Shown: positions 43,286 to 52,255 of the stretch, in pieces | How the letters are laid out: every line of letters starts with the position of its first letter | Position numbering within the stretch: position 1 is the first letter of the stretch | Assembly: GCA_964405975.1 (NCBI GenBank) | Contig: CAYOPW010000001.1 | Span: forward strand, 65,913-129,912 | Length of the DNA stretch: 64,000 nucleotides | Source: Hyphomicrobium_A sp964405975 | GTDB lineage: Bacteria > Pseudomonadota > Alphaproteobacteria > Rhizobiales > Hyphomicrobiaceae | Direction of reading: 5' to 3' | Position numbers and translations under genes: made by a program | The notes under the pieces: model-generated | What the model saw: the letters and a program-made list of their open reading frames with translations, nothing else | The model's database searches: none | What the model was told of the DNA's origin: nothing

Positions 43286-44029
43286 TTAGACCATCGCCAT
43301 GCCGCCATTAATATGAAGCGTCTGGCCCGTGACATAGGCCGCCTCAGCGCTGGCTAGATAGAGGGCACCGGCTGCGACCTCGTCAGCGGTGCCAAAGCGC
43401 TGTGCCGGGATCATCTTGGCAATCTCCTCGGTTTGCTTTTCATTGAGGGCATCTGTCATGGCAGTCTGGATGAACCCCGGCGCGATGCAATTTGCGGTGA
43501 TGCCGCGCGGGGCAACCTCGCGGGCCAGAGACTTCGTCATGCCAATGACACCGGCCTTCGAGGCGGCGTAGTTGCCCTGGCCAGGATTGCCAAACACACC
43601 CGAGACTGAGGCAATGTTGATGATGCGTCCGAAGTTGGGCTTAGCGCGCAGCATGGCGCGAGCCGCCGCACGGCAAAGCATGAAGGTCGAGGTCAGATTG
43701 ACGGCGATCACGTCATCCCACTGTTCGTCTTTCATGACCATGAATAGATTATCGCGAGTGAGGCCAGCATTGTTCACAAGAATGGACAGGCCGCCCAACT
43801 TGGCGAGCGCCTCGTCGATAAGTTTGGCGACGGCCATGCGATCGGCCAGATCGCATGGCACTACGTGAACGCGCGCTCCAAGCTCTTTAGCAAGCGCTTC
43901 AAGTTTGTCGCTCTGCCGTCCCGATATGGCCACGGTTGCACCCGCCGCGTGGAACACGCGTGCGATCGCACCACCGATGCCGCCGGTTGCTCCGGTAACA
44001 AGTGCCGTCTTGCCCGTGAGGTCGAACAT
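43286..44029 (-). CDS. fabG: 3-oxoacyl-ACP reductase
   Basis: 247 aa. Classical SDR that reduces beta-ketoacyl-ACP with NADPH. Cofactor motif TGATGGIG at ~13-20, NNAG at 86-89, catalytic S141 (IINIASVSG), Y154 and K158 (NYAASKAG), and the C-terminal VTGQTLHINGGMAM. Full length. 17 nt after fabD on the same strand. Confidence 0.97.
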   Translation of the reverse strand: MFDLTGKTALVTGATGGIGGAIARVFHAAGATVAISGRQSDKLEALAKELGARVHVVPCDLADRMAVAKLIDEALAKLGGLSILVNNAGLTRDNLFMVMKDEQWDDVIAVNLTSTFMLCRAAARAMLRAKPNFGRIINIASVSGVFGNPGQGNYAASKAGVIGMTKSLAREVAPRGITANCIAPGFIQTAMTDALNEKQTEEIAKMIPAQRFGTADEVAAGALYLASAEAAYVTGQTLHINGGMAMV

Positions 44030-44046
44030 GGCGTTTCCTTAGATTT

Positions 44047-44994
44047 CTAGCTGTTGAGTTGAGCCAGCGCAGCGTCGACGTCGGCTGGCGTGCCGATGCT
44101 GGTGGCGTTCAGAGTTTTTTCCGTTCGCTTGACAAGGCCTGCCAGGACCTTGCCGGCGCCGACCTCGTAAATGTCCGTGACACCGTTCGCTGTCATGTAG
44201 GTAACACACTCGCGCCAACGTACGGTGCCCGTAACCTGCTCGACAAGCCGCAACTTGATCTGTTCAGGATCGCTAACAGCCTCAGCAATCACGTTAGCGA
44301 CGACAGGCACAACAGGCGCTTTCACTTCAACACTTGCCAGCGCCTCGGCCATTGCATCAGCGGCAGGTTGCATCAGCGCACAATGGAACGGCGCAGAGAC
44401 CGGTAACGGCACGGCACGGCGCACGCCGAATTCCTTTCCAACGTCGGGAACGCGGTCCAGTGCCGATTTGTCGCCGGACAGCACGACCTGAGTTGGCTCA
44501 TTGTCATTGGCAACCTGACACACGTCCCCTTGCGCGGCCGCCTCGGCGACTTTGCGTGCCGCATCGATGCCGACGCCGAGCAAAGCGCTCATTGCTCCCT
44601 TGCCCACCGGAACCGCCGCTTGCATAGCTTGACCTCTGAGCTTCAACAGTCGCGCAGCATCAGCCAGTGTAAAAGCGCCAGCAGCAGCAAGTGCGGAATA
44701 CTCGCCCAGCGAGTGGCCTGCCACGAACTGGACTTTGTCCTTGAGTGAGAAACCCTTCTCACGTTCCAGAACGCGCATGACGGCCATCGACACGGCCATT
44801 AGCGCGGGCTGCGCGTTTTCGGTGAGCGTCAGCGTCTCCTTGGGGCCCTCCCACATGATCTGCGAGAGATTTTGCGACAGGGCTGCGTCGACCTCCTCAA
44901 AGACCTCACGCGCTGCGCCATAGGTCTGGGCCAGCTCGCTACCCATGCCGACGTCCTGGCTCCCCTGCCCGGGAAATACGAATGCGACCGCCAT
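44047..44994 (-). CDS. fabD: malonyl-CoA:ACP transacylase
   Basis: 315 aa. Loads malonyl groups on ACP. N-terminal FVFPGQGSQDVGMG, nucleophile S95 in GHSLGEYSALAAAG, and the catalytic His region PVSAPFHCALM. First gene of the minus-strand fab cluster, divergent from rpsF across 373 nt. Confidence 0.97.
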   Translation of the reverse strand: MAVAFVFPGQGSQDVGMGSELAQTYGAAREVFEEVDAALSQNLSQIMWEGPKETLTLTENAQPALMAVSMAVMRVLEREKGFSLKDKVQFVAGHSLGEYSALAAAGAFTLADAARLLKLRGQAMQAAVPVGKGAMSALLGVGIDAARKVAEAAAQGDVCQVANDNEPTQVVLSGDKSALDRVPDVGKEFGVRRAVPLPVSAPFHCALMQPAADAMAEALASVEVKAPVVPVVANVIAEAVSDPEQIKLRLVEQVTGTVRWRECVTYMTANGVTDIYEVGAGKVLAGLVKRTEKTLNATSIGTPADVDAALAQLNS

Positions 44995-45367
44995 CCGTTT
45001 TCGTCCTTATTTGGGAATTGTTATTGGCAGGCCAGAGAGTAGAGAGAACCGGGCCGCACGCGCCGCTTTAGCCATGCCGCCCAGCCGTCTGTCAAGCCAG
45101 GTACGCCATTGGGCACCCCCGGCCGGGCAGACAGCCCAGCCGCCCGAGCCAAGCCGCGCCTCTTGCCGGGAGTGGAATTTCGCGTATAAAGCGCCCCTTA
45201 CCCGCTCCGGCTGGAGGCTGAACGGGAGGCTGCGGCAACGTGGCGGGGCCATTAAGGCCCGTCTCCTAGTGTCTTCGCTCTCATGGGTGACCTGATTGGG
45301 CCTTTCTCGGGGTCCGTAAGGGGCTTTGCGCCGGCGCGTTTGGAGAAACGTATGAAAGGCTGAACAC
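44995..45367. promoter_or_regulatory. fabD/rpsF divergent region with rpsF leader
   Basis: 373 nt without a gene. It holds the rpsF promoter candidate (45163-45190) and then about 177 nt of GC-rich leader with several short stems, the clearest being GGGCC, ATTAA, GGCCC (45246-45260 region). rpsF operons in many bacteria carry an RNA element bound by the S6-S18 pair, and this leader is a place to look for one. The sequence alone does not prove it. Confidence 0.4.
45163..45190 (+). promoter_or_regulatory. candidate rpsF operon promoter
   Basis: TTGCCG, 16-nt spacer, TATAAA; 177 nt upstream of the rpsF ATG. It is the best -35/-10 pair visible in the region and is correctly oriented for the ribosomal protein genes. 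Confidence 0.5.
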
Positions 45368-45919
45368 ATGCCACTCTACGAGCATGTCTTCCTGGCTCGC
45401 CAGGACGTCTCGAACGCCCAAGTCGAGGCACTCACCAAGGAATATACGGACGTCATCGAAGGAGGTGGCGGCAAGGTCACCAAGAGCGAATATTGGGGCC
45501 TTAAGTCCCTGGCCTATAAGATCAAGAAAAGCCGCAAGGCGCACTTCTCTCTTCTGAATATTGATGCGCCACACGAGGCCGTCGCTGAGATGGAGCGGCG
45601 CATGGGGCTGTCGACCGAGGTCATTCGTTTCATGACGCTTAAGGTCGACGAGCACGAGACTGAGCCCTCAGTGATGATGCGCAAGGGTGACCGGGACGAC
45701 CGGCGTGATGGTGATCGCGGCTTTGGCGGCCGCGGCGGATTCCGTGGTGGCGGTGGCCGCGGTGGTTTTCGCGGCGATCGCGATTCGGGTAGACCGCGGG
45801 CCCCGCGAGGTGATCGCGAAGGCGGTGACCGCCCGCCGCGACCACCGCGAGTTGAAAATGACGCCCCCGCCGCTGAGGCCAAGCCCAGCGCTGCGCCAAG
45901 CAAAGAATCGAAGGCATAA
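45368..45919 (+). CDS. rpsF: 30S ribosomal protein bS6 with RGG-type C-terminal tail
   Basis: 183 aa; E. coli S6 is about 130. Residues 1-105 are the S6 ferredoxin-like fold (MPLYEHVFLARQDVSNAQVE, EYWGLKSLAYKIKKSRKAHFSLLNI, STEVIRFMTLKV). From ~106 the tail is dense in Arg/Gly/Asp, with several RGG/RGF units (FGGRGGFRGGGGRGGFRG) and then a Pro/Arg and Ala-rich end. S6 pairs with S18 in the central domain of 16S rRNA. RGG-type tails bind RNA non-specifically and tend to promote condensation in other proteins. bS18 follows 3 nt after the stop. Confidence 0.97.
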   Translation: MPLYEHVFLARQDVSNAQVEALTKEYTDVIEGGGGKVTKSEYWGLKSLAYKIKKSRKAHFSLLNIDAPHEAVAEMERRMGLSTEVIRFMTLKVDEHETEPSVMMRKGDRDDRRDGDRGFGGRGGFRGGGGRGGFRGDRDSGRPRAPRGDREGGDRPPRPPRVENDAPAAEAKPSAAPSKESKA

Positions 45920-45922
45920 ATC

Positions 45923-46174
45923 ATGGCTGAGATCTCATCAGGTGGCGGAGGACGCCGCCCCTTCCATCGCCGCCGTAAGACTTGCCCCTTTTCAGGCGAA
46001 CACGCTCCAAAGATCGACTACAAAGATGTCCGTCTGCTGGGACGGTATGTATCGGAGCGCGGCAAGATCGTTCCAAGCCGCATCACGGCGGTTTCGGCCA
46101 AAAAGCAGCGTGAGCTATCTCGGTCCATCAAGCGGGCGCGTTTCTTAGGGCTACTGCCCTACATCTTGAAGTAA
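45923..46174 (+). CDS. rpsR: 30S ribosomal protein bS18
   Basis: 83 aa. Conserved KTCPFSGEHAPKIDYKDVRLLGRYVSERGKIVPSRITAVSAKKQRE core in segments, with a Gly/Arg-rich N terminus (SSGGGGRRPFHRRRK). Heterodimer partner of bS6 on the small subunit. A single Cys is kept, so it is the C-minus or partial zinc type. Translationally close to rpsF. Confidence 0.98.
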   Translation: MAEISSGGGGRRPFHRRRKTCPFSGEHAPKIDYKDVRLLGRYVSERGKIVPSRITAVSAKKQRELSRSIKRARFLGLLPYILK

Positions 46175-46276
46175 CGAGCCGAGTGTTGGACCTCAGGGCC
46201 TGACTTCTTTCTAGGGTTGGGACGATGGGGCTAAGCCCCCCGTCTCTAACCGCGACAACGCGGGACAGCTTATTTG

Positions 46277-47233
46277 ATGCAGTATTCGCTCCTCCTCGCC
46301 ATAGGTGCCGGCCTCATCTCGGCGGTCGTCTTCGCATCCGCGACGACGGGCCCGCTGGCTATGAGCATACTGTTGTCCCTTGTTACGCCTCTTCCAATTT
46401 TTCTGGCGGGTCTTGCCGCCGGGAGCAGGTCGGCCGCTATCGCCGGCCTTGCGGGCACTGTCCTCATTCTTACTATTGGAGCCGGCACGGCCGCCCTGAT
46501 TTTTGCCGCGAGCCAAGCGTTGCCTGTCGTCCTGCTCGTGCATCTCGCCTCCCTCAATCGGGAGGCGGAAGGCGAAACGGAATGGTATCCAATCGGCCGC
46601 ATCGTCATTGCTGCGGCACTTATCGCCGCCACTTTGTCAATGCTAACGCTTTTCCTTCTCGCGGGAAATGAAGAGTCGGTCCGTGGTGCGCTGAGAGCCA
46701 TGCTCGAGCCGTTCGTCAAATACGTACGCGATAATATGCCAGAGGCAAGTGATCCTGGTCCCGGCTTGATCGAACAAGCAACTGACGATGCATTTGCCCT
46801 GCTGCCCGCAGTCATGGCTCTCGCCACTTCGGTCACCCTGCTTTTCAACATGTGGCTTGCAGGGCGCATTACGCTCGCATCAGGCCAACTGCGGCGCCCC
46901 TGGCCCGACATCGCGGCGATGAGCTATCCGACTGGCACTCCGCTAATACTTGCGGCTGCGACAGCAGCAGCACTGCTCCCCGGTTGGGTGGGGCGCATCG
47001 CCACGAGTTTTGCTGGTCCGCTTTTTCTTGCCTACCTGCTCATGGGCTTGGCCATCGTGCATTACATCACACGGGGCCAACCGTGGCGCCCGTTTGCCTT
47101 GTGGGCGCTCTATGCAGCGCTCGTCATCATGGGTTCGCTAGCTTCGCTGGCTCTGGTCGTTCTCGGCCTAGCGGAATCGGTCTGGCCCCTTCGCAGGATG
47201 GTCCGACCACCGCCAAGGTCACCCGATTCATAA
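46277..47233 (+). CDS. DUF2232 membrane protein
   Basis: 318 aa from the ATG at 46277 (a TTG one codon earlier is possible). About eight hydrophobic helices spread over the whole length (LLAIGAGLISAVVFA, MSILLSLVTPLPIFLAGLAAG, IIVAAALIAAT-type segments, LLPAVMALATSVTLLFNMWLAG, LFLAYLLMGLAIVHYI). DUF2232 proteins regularly sit between rpsR and rplI in alphaproteobacteria and in some Gram-positives. Function unknown; distant resemblance to membrane transport components has been suggested for the clan. Confidence 0.85.
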   Translation: MQYSLLLAIGAGLISAVVFASATTGPLAMSILLSLVTPLPIFLAGLAAGSRSAAIAGLAGTVLILTIGAGTAALIFAASQALPVVLLVHLASLNREAEGETEWYPIGRIVIAAALIAATLSMLTLFLLAGNEESVRGALRAMLEPFVKYVRDNMPEASDPGPGLIEQATDDAFALLPAVMALATSVTLLFNMWLAGRITLASGQLRRPWPDIAAMSYPTGTPLILAAATAAALLPGWVGRIATSFAGPLFLAYLLMGLAIVHYITRGQPWRPFALWALYAALVIMGSLASLALVVLGLAESVWPLRRMVRPPPRSPDS

Positions 47234-47271
47234 CAAGGATTGATAGATCTCAACGAAGAAGGAGTTTCCCA

Positions 47272-47886
47272 ATGGAGGTCATACTGCTTGAGCGCATCGG
47301 CCGGCTTGGCCAGATGGGCGATGTCGTCACCGTGAAGGACGGGTACGCCCGCAACTTTCTGCTCCCGCAAAAGAAAGCGCTGCGCGCGACGGAAGAAAAC
47401 CGCGCCCGGTTCGAAACGGAGCGCGCGCAACTTGAAGCCAACAACCTCGAGCTCAAGAAGGAAGCCGAGGCCGTCGCCGAGAAACTCGATGGACAAATCT
47501 TTGTTGCCATCCGCAGCGCCGGCGATACAGGCCAGCTTTACGGCTCCGTCGCGACCCGCGACATCGCTGAGCTGGTGACGGAAGGCGGCTTCACTATCGA
47601 CCGCCGCCAGGTAATTTTGGAGCGCCCGATTAAGACGCTGGGAGTGCACGCGATAAGCATCGCGCTGCACCCGGAGGTGATCGTCAAGGTCGCGCTCAAC
47701 GTGGCCCGCTCCGAGGACGAAGCCAAGCGCCAGGCAGCCGGCGAGGATGTCACCATCGTCAAGGACGAGAAAGTGGAACTGGAGACCTTCGAACCGGACG
47801 TGTTCGAAGAGGGCGCTGCCCCCGCCGAGGAGGCAGAGGTGGCGCCTGCAACCGCCGACAGCAACGCGGAAAATCCCTCAGAATAG
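47272..47886 (+). CDS. rplI: 50S ribosomal protein bL9
   Basis: 204 aa from the ATG at 47272 with AAGGAG upstream; an open frame back to 46852 only shadows the preceding gene. N-terminal rRNA-binding domain (MEVILLERIGRLGQMGDVVTVKDGYARNFLLP), the long connecting helix (EENRARFETERAQLEANNLELKKEAE in pieces), and the C-terminal domain (GQLYGSVATRDIAELV). An acidic Glu/Ala-rich tail of about 45 residues is added, longer than the 149-aa E. coli protein. Confidence 0.97.
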   Translation: MEVILLERIGRLGQMGDVVTVKDGYARNFLLPQKKALRATEENRARFETERAQLEANNLELKKEAEAVAEKLDGQIFVAIRSAGDTGQLYGSVATRDIAELVTEGGFTIDRRQVILERPIKTLGVHAISIALHPEVIVKVALNVARSEDEAKRQAAGEDVTIVKDEKVELETFEPDVFEEGAAPAEEAEVAPATADSNAENPSE

Positions 47887-48002
47887 GGGGGCTGTTGCAC
47901 GATTCGCGACAGCAAGTGAATTCGGTTCCCAGTGTGCATAGCGGGGACGGGGACGCTTGACGCCTCGACGGGAGACACCCGGAATCGGATAGCGTCTGCC
48001 TC

Positions 48003-49520
48003 ATGGCACAAAACGCGACCCTCATTTCCGACCGGCTCAAGGCAGCGTCTGCTACCGAGGAGTCCCTCCCCTTCCGTCAGGCCCCGCACAACTTGGAGGC
48101 GGAGCAGGCTTTGCTTGGGGCTATCCTTGTTAATAACGAGGCAATGGACCGCGTCTCCTCGTTTCTCGAGCCGCAACACTTTTTCGATCCGCTGCACCAG
48201 CAAATTTTCGAGACGACGTCGAAGCTCGTTCTAGCAGGCAAACAAGCAACACCCATCACACTCAAAACGTTCTTTGAGAATGCCGAGCCGATCTCACCGG
48301 CGCTGACGGTCCCGCAATATCTGGGCACGCTCGCGGCCAATGCGACGTCTATCATAAATGCGGAAGAGTACGGCCGCACCGTCTATGATCTTGCCACGCG
48401 CCGCGCTCTGATCATCATCGGCGAGGATATGGTCAACTGCGCTTTTGACAGTGCTGTCGACCATCCGCCTAAGGCTCAGATCGAGGATACCGAATCGCGG
48501 CTCTATAACCTTGCCGAGCAGAACAAGTACGGGCAGGGTTTTCTGGGCTTTAATGCGGCTCTCACAAACGCCATCGATATGGCGAATGCCGCCTACCAGC
48601 GATCCGGCCACTTGTCGGGGCTGGCAACAGGTCTGTCTGACCTCGATAGCAAGCTGGGCGGATTGCAGCATTCCGACCTGATCATCCTTGCCGGTCGCCC
48701 CAGCATGGGAAAGACGGCACTGGCCACCAACATTGCTTACAACATCGCGCGAAATCATCGGAAGGAGACCCAACCCGACGGCACCGAGAAGACAGTCGAT
48801 GGAGCCATCGTTGGCTTCTTCTCTTTGGAAATGTCAGCCGAGCAGCTGGCCACTCGTATCCTCTCCGAACAAACGGAAATTTCGAGCGAAAAGATTCGCC
48901 GCGGCATGATCGATGAGCCGGAGTTCCGCAAGCTCGTCGAAGTCAGCCGCGAGATGAGCGAGATCCCACTCTACATCGACCAAACTGGCGGCATTTCAGT
49001 CAATCAGCTTGCAGCGCGCGCGCGCAAGCTAAAGCGCCAAAAAGGGTTGGGTCTGCTGGTCGTCGACTACCTTCAGCTCCTGACCGGACACAAGCGCCAG
49101 AGCGAAGGCCGCGTGCAAGAGGTCTCCGAGATTACCACAGGCCTCAAAGCGCTGGCGAAAGAGCTCAACGTTCCAATCCTTGCGCTCTCCCAGCTCTCCC
49201 GTCAGGTCGAGCAGCGCGACGACAAGAGACCCCAGCTTGCCGACCTTCGTGAGTCGGGCTCAATCGAGCAGGACGCCGACGTGGTTATGTTCGTCTTCCG
49301 CGAGGAGTATTATGTCGAGCGGCAAAAACCGTCCGAGGCCAACGTCGAGGAAATGCTGAAGTGGCAGCAAGAGATGGGCCTTGTCCACGGCCGTGCTGAG
49401 GTCATTATCGGCAAGCAGCGCCACGGGCCCACGGGCACCATACCTCTTGCCTTTGAGGCCCAGTTTACGCGCTTCTCCAACATGGCCCGCGACTATCAGA
49501 TGCCTGATTACGTAGGGTGA
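48003..49520 (+). CDS. dnaB: replicative DNA helicase DnaB
   Basis: 505 aa. N-terminal primase-interacting domain (PHNLEAEQALLGAILVNNEAMDRV), linker helix, and RecA-type motor with Walker A GRPSMGKTALATN from ~231, SLEMSAEQLATRI, Walker B LLVVDYLQLLTG, LSQLSRQVEQRDDKRPQLADLRESGSIEQDAD and the C-terminal RHGPTG arginine-finger region. 5'-3' hexameric helicase at the replication fork. No intein interrupts it. Linked to rplI as in most bacteria. Confidence 0.98.
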   Translation: MAQNATLISDRLKAASATEESLPFRQAPHNLEAEQALLGAILVNNEAMDRVSSFLEPQHFFDPLHQQIFETTSKLVLAGKQATPITLKTFFENAEPISPALTVPQYLGTLAANATSIINAEEYGRTVYDLATRRALIIIGEDMVNCAFDSAVDHPPKAQIEDTESRLYNLAEQNKYGQGFLGFNAALTNAIDMANAAYQRSGHLSGLATGLSDLDSKLGGLQHSDLIILAGRPSMGKTALATNIAYNIARNHRKETQPDGTEKTVDGAIVGFFSLEMSAEQLATRILSEQTEISSEKIRRGMIDEPEFRKLVEVSREMSEIPLYIDQTGGISVNQLAARARKLKRQKGLGLLVVDYLQLLTGHKRQSEGRVQEVSEITTGLKALAKELNVPILALSQLSRQVEQRDDKRPQLADLRESGSIEQDADVVMFVFREEYYVERQKPSEANVEEMLKWQQEMGLVHGRAEVIIGKQRHGPTGTIPLAFEAQFTRFSNMARDYQMPDYVG

Positions 49521-49523
49521 TTG

Positions 49524-49586
49524 CCTCCTTTGCACCCCGATTCGGGCCTAATAGGAGGATCATAAGTAGCTTCTTTGGGCGAAGCT
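49524..49586 (+). other. two hairpins between dnaB and alr
   Basis: CCTCCT ... AGGAGG (49524-49529 with 49553-49558) encloses an inner CCCG-ATT-CGGG. It is followed by a perfect 6-bp hairpin AGCTTC, TTTGGGC, GAAGCT (49568-49586). No T-run follows. They could be a processing or attenuation structure at the end of the rplI-dnaB transcript or in the alr leader. Confidence 0.4.
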
Positions 49587-49650
49587 CCATGCACGACAAT
49601 CGGGCGCGTCGCACATCGCCGTATGCAGGCGCGACTCGCCGGAGGTGAAT

Positions 49651-50820
49651 ATGGGCGTGGCAAGTATCTCCGCGCGAAAACCCGCAAAAGATGTGCCACA
49701 CAACATCCCTAATGGCGCAACCGGGATTGTTGTGATCGATCTCGCTCAAGCGCGCGCCAATTGGCGCGCGCTTGCCCGCCGCGTCGCGCCATCGGAATGC
49801 GGGGCTGTGGTCAAAGCTGATGCCTATGGCGTTGGCGCGGAGCGGCTCATTCCCGCCCTTGCCGAGGCCGGCTGCAAACACTTCTTTGTCGCGACGCCAG
49901 AGGAGGCTCGACACGCGCGCAAGCTTGCACCCAACGCGGCAATATACGTCCTCGATGGACTGATCCCAGGAACGGCGCGCGAATTGTTGAGCATTGGCGC
50001 CATACCCGTTCTTACGAGTCTAAGCGAGGTGCACGAGTGGGTGGCTCATACTTCCGATGACGCCCATCTTCCGCCGGCGGCCTTGCATATCGACACGGGG
50101 CTTAATCGGCTTGGCATGAACGCCGAAGACGTCGAACGGCTTTCACGCGATGCGGCCCTTTTGGCACGCCTTAGACTTGCGCTCGTAATGAGTCACCTTG
50201 CCTGTGCCGATGAGGCCGGCCACCCCATGAATCGCGAACAGCTTGATGCCTTCAATCGTTTGCGTGCCTGTCTACCATTTGCGCCTGCCAGTATTGCCGC
50301 CTCGGATGGTCTGATGCTGGGTGCCGACTATCATTTTGATCTCGTGCGCCCCGGCTACGCTCTTTATGGCGGGCAGGCTGCGCCGGGACGTACGACACCT
50401 GTGCGTCCCATCGTTCGCGTCTGCGCGCGCATTCTCCAGGTGCGTGACGTTGCGTGCGGGGGGCACATCGGCTACTCCGCCAGCTATTGCGCACACAGGC
50501 CCCATCGCATCGCCACAGTCGCGGCGGGCTACGCTGATGGTGTCTTCCGCCATGCGAGCGCGACGAACGAGAAACCTGGAGGCATGGTCAGCATTGGCGG
50601 CGAGCTCGCCCCCATCGTTGGACGCGTGTCGATGGATTTGATTACCGTCGATGTCACGCATATCGACAATCCTGTCCCCAAACCCGGTGATTGGGTCGAT
50701 CTTGTAGGGCCAGAGCTCTCTATCGAGAGCGTCGGCGCCGGCGCCAGGACGATCGGCTATGAGGTTCTGACGCGGCTCGGATCCCGGTTCCATCACGTCT
50801 ATCTCGACCAAGGCGACTGA
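49651..50820 (+). CDS. alr: alanine racemase
   Basis: 389 aa from the ATG at 49651, which has GGAGG 5 nt upstream; a GTG two codons earlier overlaps that site. PLP-lysine K55 in AVVKADAYGVG, a beta/alpha barrel with HIDTGLNRLGM and the phosphate-binding/IAAS-DG region, and the C-terminal domain with the catalytic Tyr segment GYSASYCAHRPHRIATVAAGYADG and MVSIGGELAPIVGRVSMD. Supplies D-alanine for peptidoglycan. radA follows 6 nt after the stop. Confidence 0.96.
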   Translation: MGVASISARKPAKDVPHNIPNGATGIVVIDLAQARANWRALARRVAPSECGAVVKADAYGVGAERLIPALAEAGCKHFFVATPEEARHARKLAPNAAIYVLDGLIPGTARELLSIGAIPVLTSLSEVHEWVAHTSDDAHLPPAALHIDTGLNRLGMNAEDVERLSRDAALLARLRLALVMSHLACADEAGHPMNREQLDAFNRLRACLPFAPASIAASDGLMLGADYHFDLVRPGYALYGGQAAPGRTTPVRPIVRVCARILQVRDVACGGHIGYSASYCAHRPHRIATVAAGYADGVFRHASATNEKPGGMVSIGGELAPIVGRVSMDLITVDVTHIDNPVPKPGDWVDLVGPELSIESVGAGARTIGYEVLTRLGSRFHHVYLDQGD

Positions 50821-50826
50821 TCGCAC

Positions 50827-52203
50827 ATGGGCAAGGCCGCCAAGACGTCGTTCGTTTGCCAGAGCTGCGGTGCCGTTGCGCCGCGCTGGGCAGGCAAATG
50901 CTCTGCATGTAGCGAGTGGAATACGCTGATTGAGGAGACAGATGTTGCCGCCCCACCGGGCACCGGACTAACGCGCGCAAGCACGGGACGCGTGGTCGCG
51001 CTGGAGACCTTAAAGGGACGCAGTAAAGAAGCGCCGCGATTTTCCACCGGTCACGCAGAACTCGACAGAGTGACAGGCGGCGGGCTCGTGCCAGGTTCTG
51101 CCTTGTTGATCGGCGGCGAACCAGGCGTCGGCAAGTCGACGCTGCTCTTGCAGCTTGCAGCAAAGCTCGCAAGCGCCGGACGACGCACGGTGTACTTTTC
51201 GGGCGAGGAAGCGTCTGCGCAGGTGCGCTTGCGCGCAGAAAGGCTAGGCCTAACTGACGCACCGGTTGCGCTCGCTAGCGAAACCAATCTTTCCAGCATT
51301 CTGGCAACGCTGGAGAACGGCGAACGCGCCGACCTTATCGTCATCGATTCGATTCAAACGCTTTGGGCGGAGGCCATCGAAGCCGCACCAGGCACTGTGA
51401 GTCAGGTGCGCGCAGCCGCTCATGCGTTGATCCGGCATGCAAAGTCGGCCGGCAGCACGTTGCTGCTCGTTGGACACGTGACCAAGGATGGTCAGATCGC
51501 CGGTCCAAAGGTGATCGAGCATATGGTCGATACCGTGTTGTATTTCGAAGGCGATCGCGGGCACACCTACCGCATCCTGCGTGCGGTCAAGAACCGCTTC
51601 GGGGCGACCGACGAAATTGGTGTCTTCGAGATGGCCTCAGAAGGCCTACGCGAGGTTGCAAATCCTTCTGAGCTCTTTCTGGGCGATCGCGATGCCTCAA
51701 GCCCCGGTGCCGCCGTCTTCGCCGGCATAGAGGGCACACGTCCCCTGCTCGTCGAAATCCAAGCACTTGTCGCGCCATCGGGCCTGGGTACGCCACGCCG
51801 CGCTGTTGTGGGCTGGGACGCCAACCGGCTGTCGATGCTGCTGGCTGTGCTCGAGGCACGCGCGGGCGTATCATTCGCGGGACAAGATGTTTATCTCAAT
51901 GTCGCCGGCGGCCTTAAAATCAATGAACCCGCCGCTGACCTCGCAGCAGCGGCGGCATTGTTGTCCTCCCTTTCAGGTGTTGCGATTCCGCGACACCAAG
52001 TGCACTTCGGCGAAGTTTCACTTTCAGGTGCTGTACGGGCGACTCCGCTCATGTCACCAAGGCTGAAAGAGGCGCAAAAACTAGGGTTTCGCTGTGTCGT
52101 GATGCCGGCGCAAGGTGAACTGGAAACAAGTGCATCAAAGCTCAAAGTACGCCGGGTGGCACAACTGAGAGAGCTTGCGGACGGCTCGCTGTCATGCGAC
52201 TGA
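50827..52203 (+). CDS. radA: DNA repair protein RadA
   Basis: 458 aa. Zinc finger C11/C14/C25/C28 (CQSCG...CSAC), a RecA-like ATPase with Walker A GGEPGVGKST at 96-105 and Walker B DLIVIDSIQTLW, the RadA-specific VKNRFGATDEIGVF, and a C-terminal Lon-protease-like domain (VAGGLKINEPAADLAAAAALLSS). It drives branch migration in recombination. Complete. Closely linked to alr and cvpA. Confidence 0.97.
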   Translation: MGKAAKTSFVCQSCGAVAPRWAGKCSACSEWNTLIEETDVAAPPGTGLTRASTGRVVALETLKGRSKEAPRFSTGHAELDRVTGGGLVPGSALLIGGEPGVGKSTLLLQLAAKLASAGRRTVYFSGEEASAQVRLRAERLGLTDAPVALASETNLSSILATLENGERADLIVIDSIQTLWAEAIEAAPGTVSQVRAAAHALIRHAKSAGSTLLLVGHVTKDGQIAGPKVIEHMVDTVLYFEGDRGHTYRILRAVKNRFGATDEIGVFEMASEGLREVANPSELFLGDRDASSPGAAVFAGIEGTRPLLVEIQALVAPSGLGTPRRAVVGWDANRLSMLLAVLEARAGVSFAGQDVYLNVAGGLKINEPAADLAAAAALLSSLSGVAIPRHQVHFGEVSLSGAVRATPLMSPRLKEAQKLGFRCVVMPAQGELETSASKLKVRRVAQLRELADGSLSCD

Positions 52204-52255
52204 CAGTTAGTGGCACCGCCGTGTCGAAAGACTGCTGACAACGGGGATTGCGTTC

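Noticed and set aside
42069..43311. Plus-strand frames opposite fabF, acpP and their spacer
   Set aside because: Low-complexity, Arg/Ser/Pro-rich shadows of strongly conserved minus-strand genes.
45246..45260. Intrinsic terminator in the rpsF leader
   Set aside because: The stem GGGCC-ATTAA-GGCCC is not followed by a T-run and lies upstream, not downstream, of the operon.
46852..47271. Upstream extension of rplI
   Set aside because: It overlaps the DUF2232 gene in another frame; bL9 begins at 47272 with a good ribosome-binding site.
48003..49520. Intein in dnaB
   Set aside because: The helicase motifs are continuous and the length is normal.
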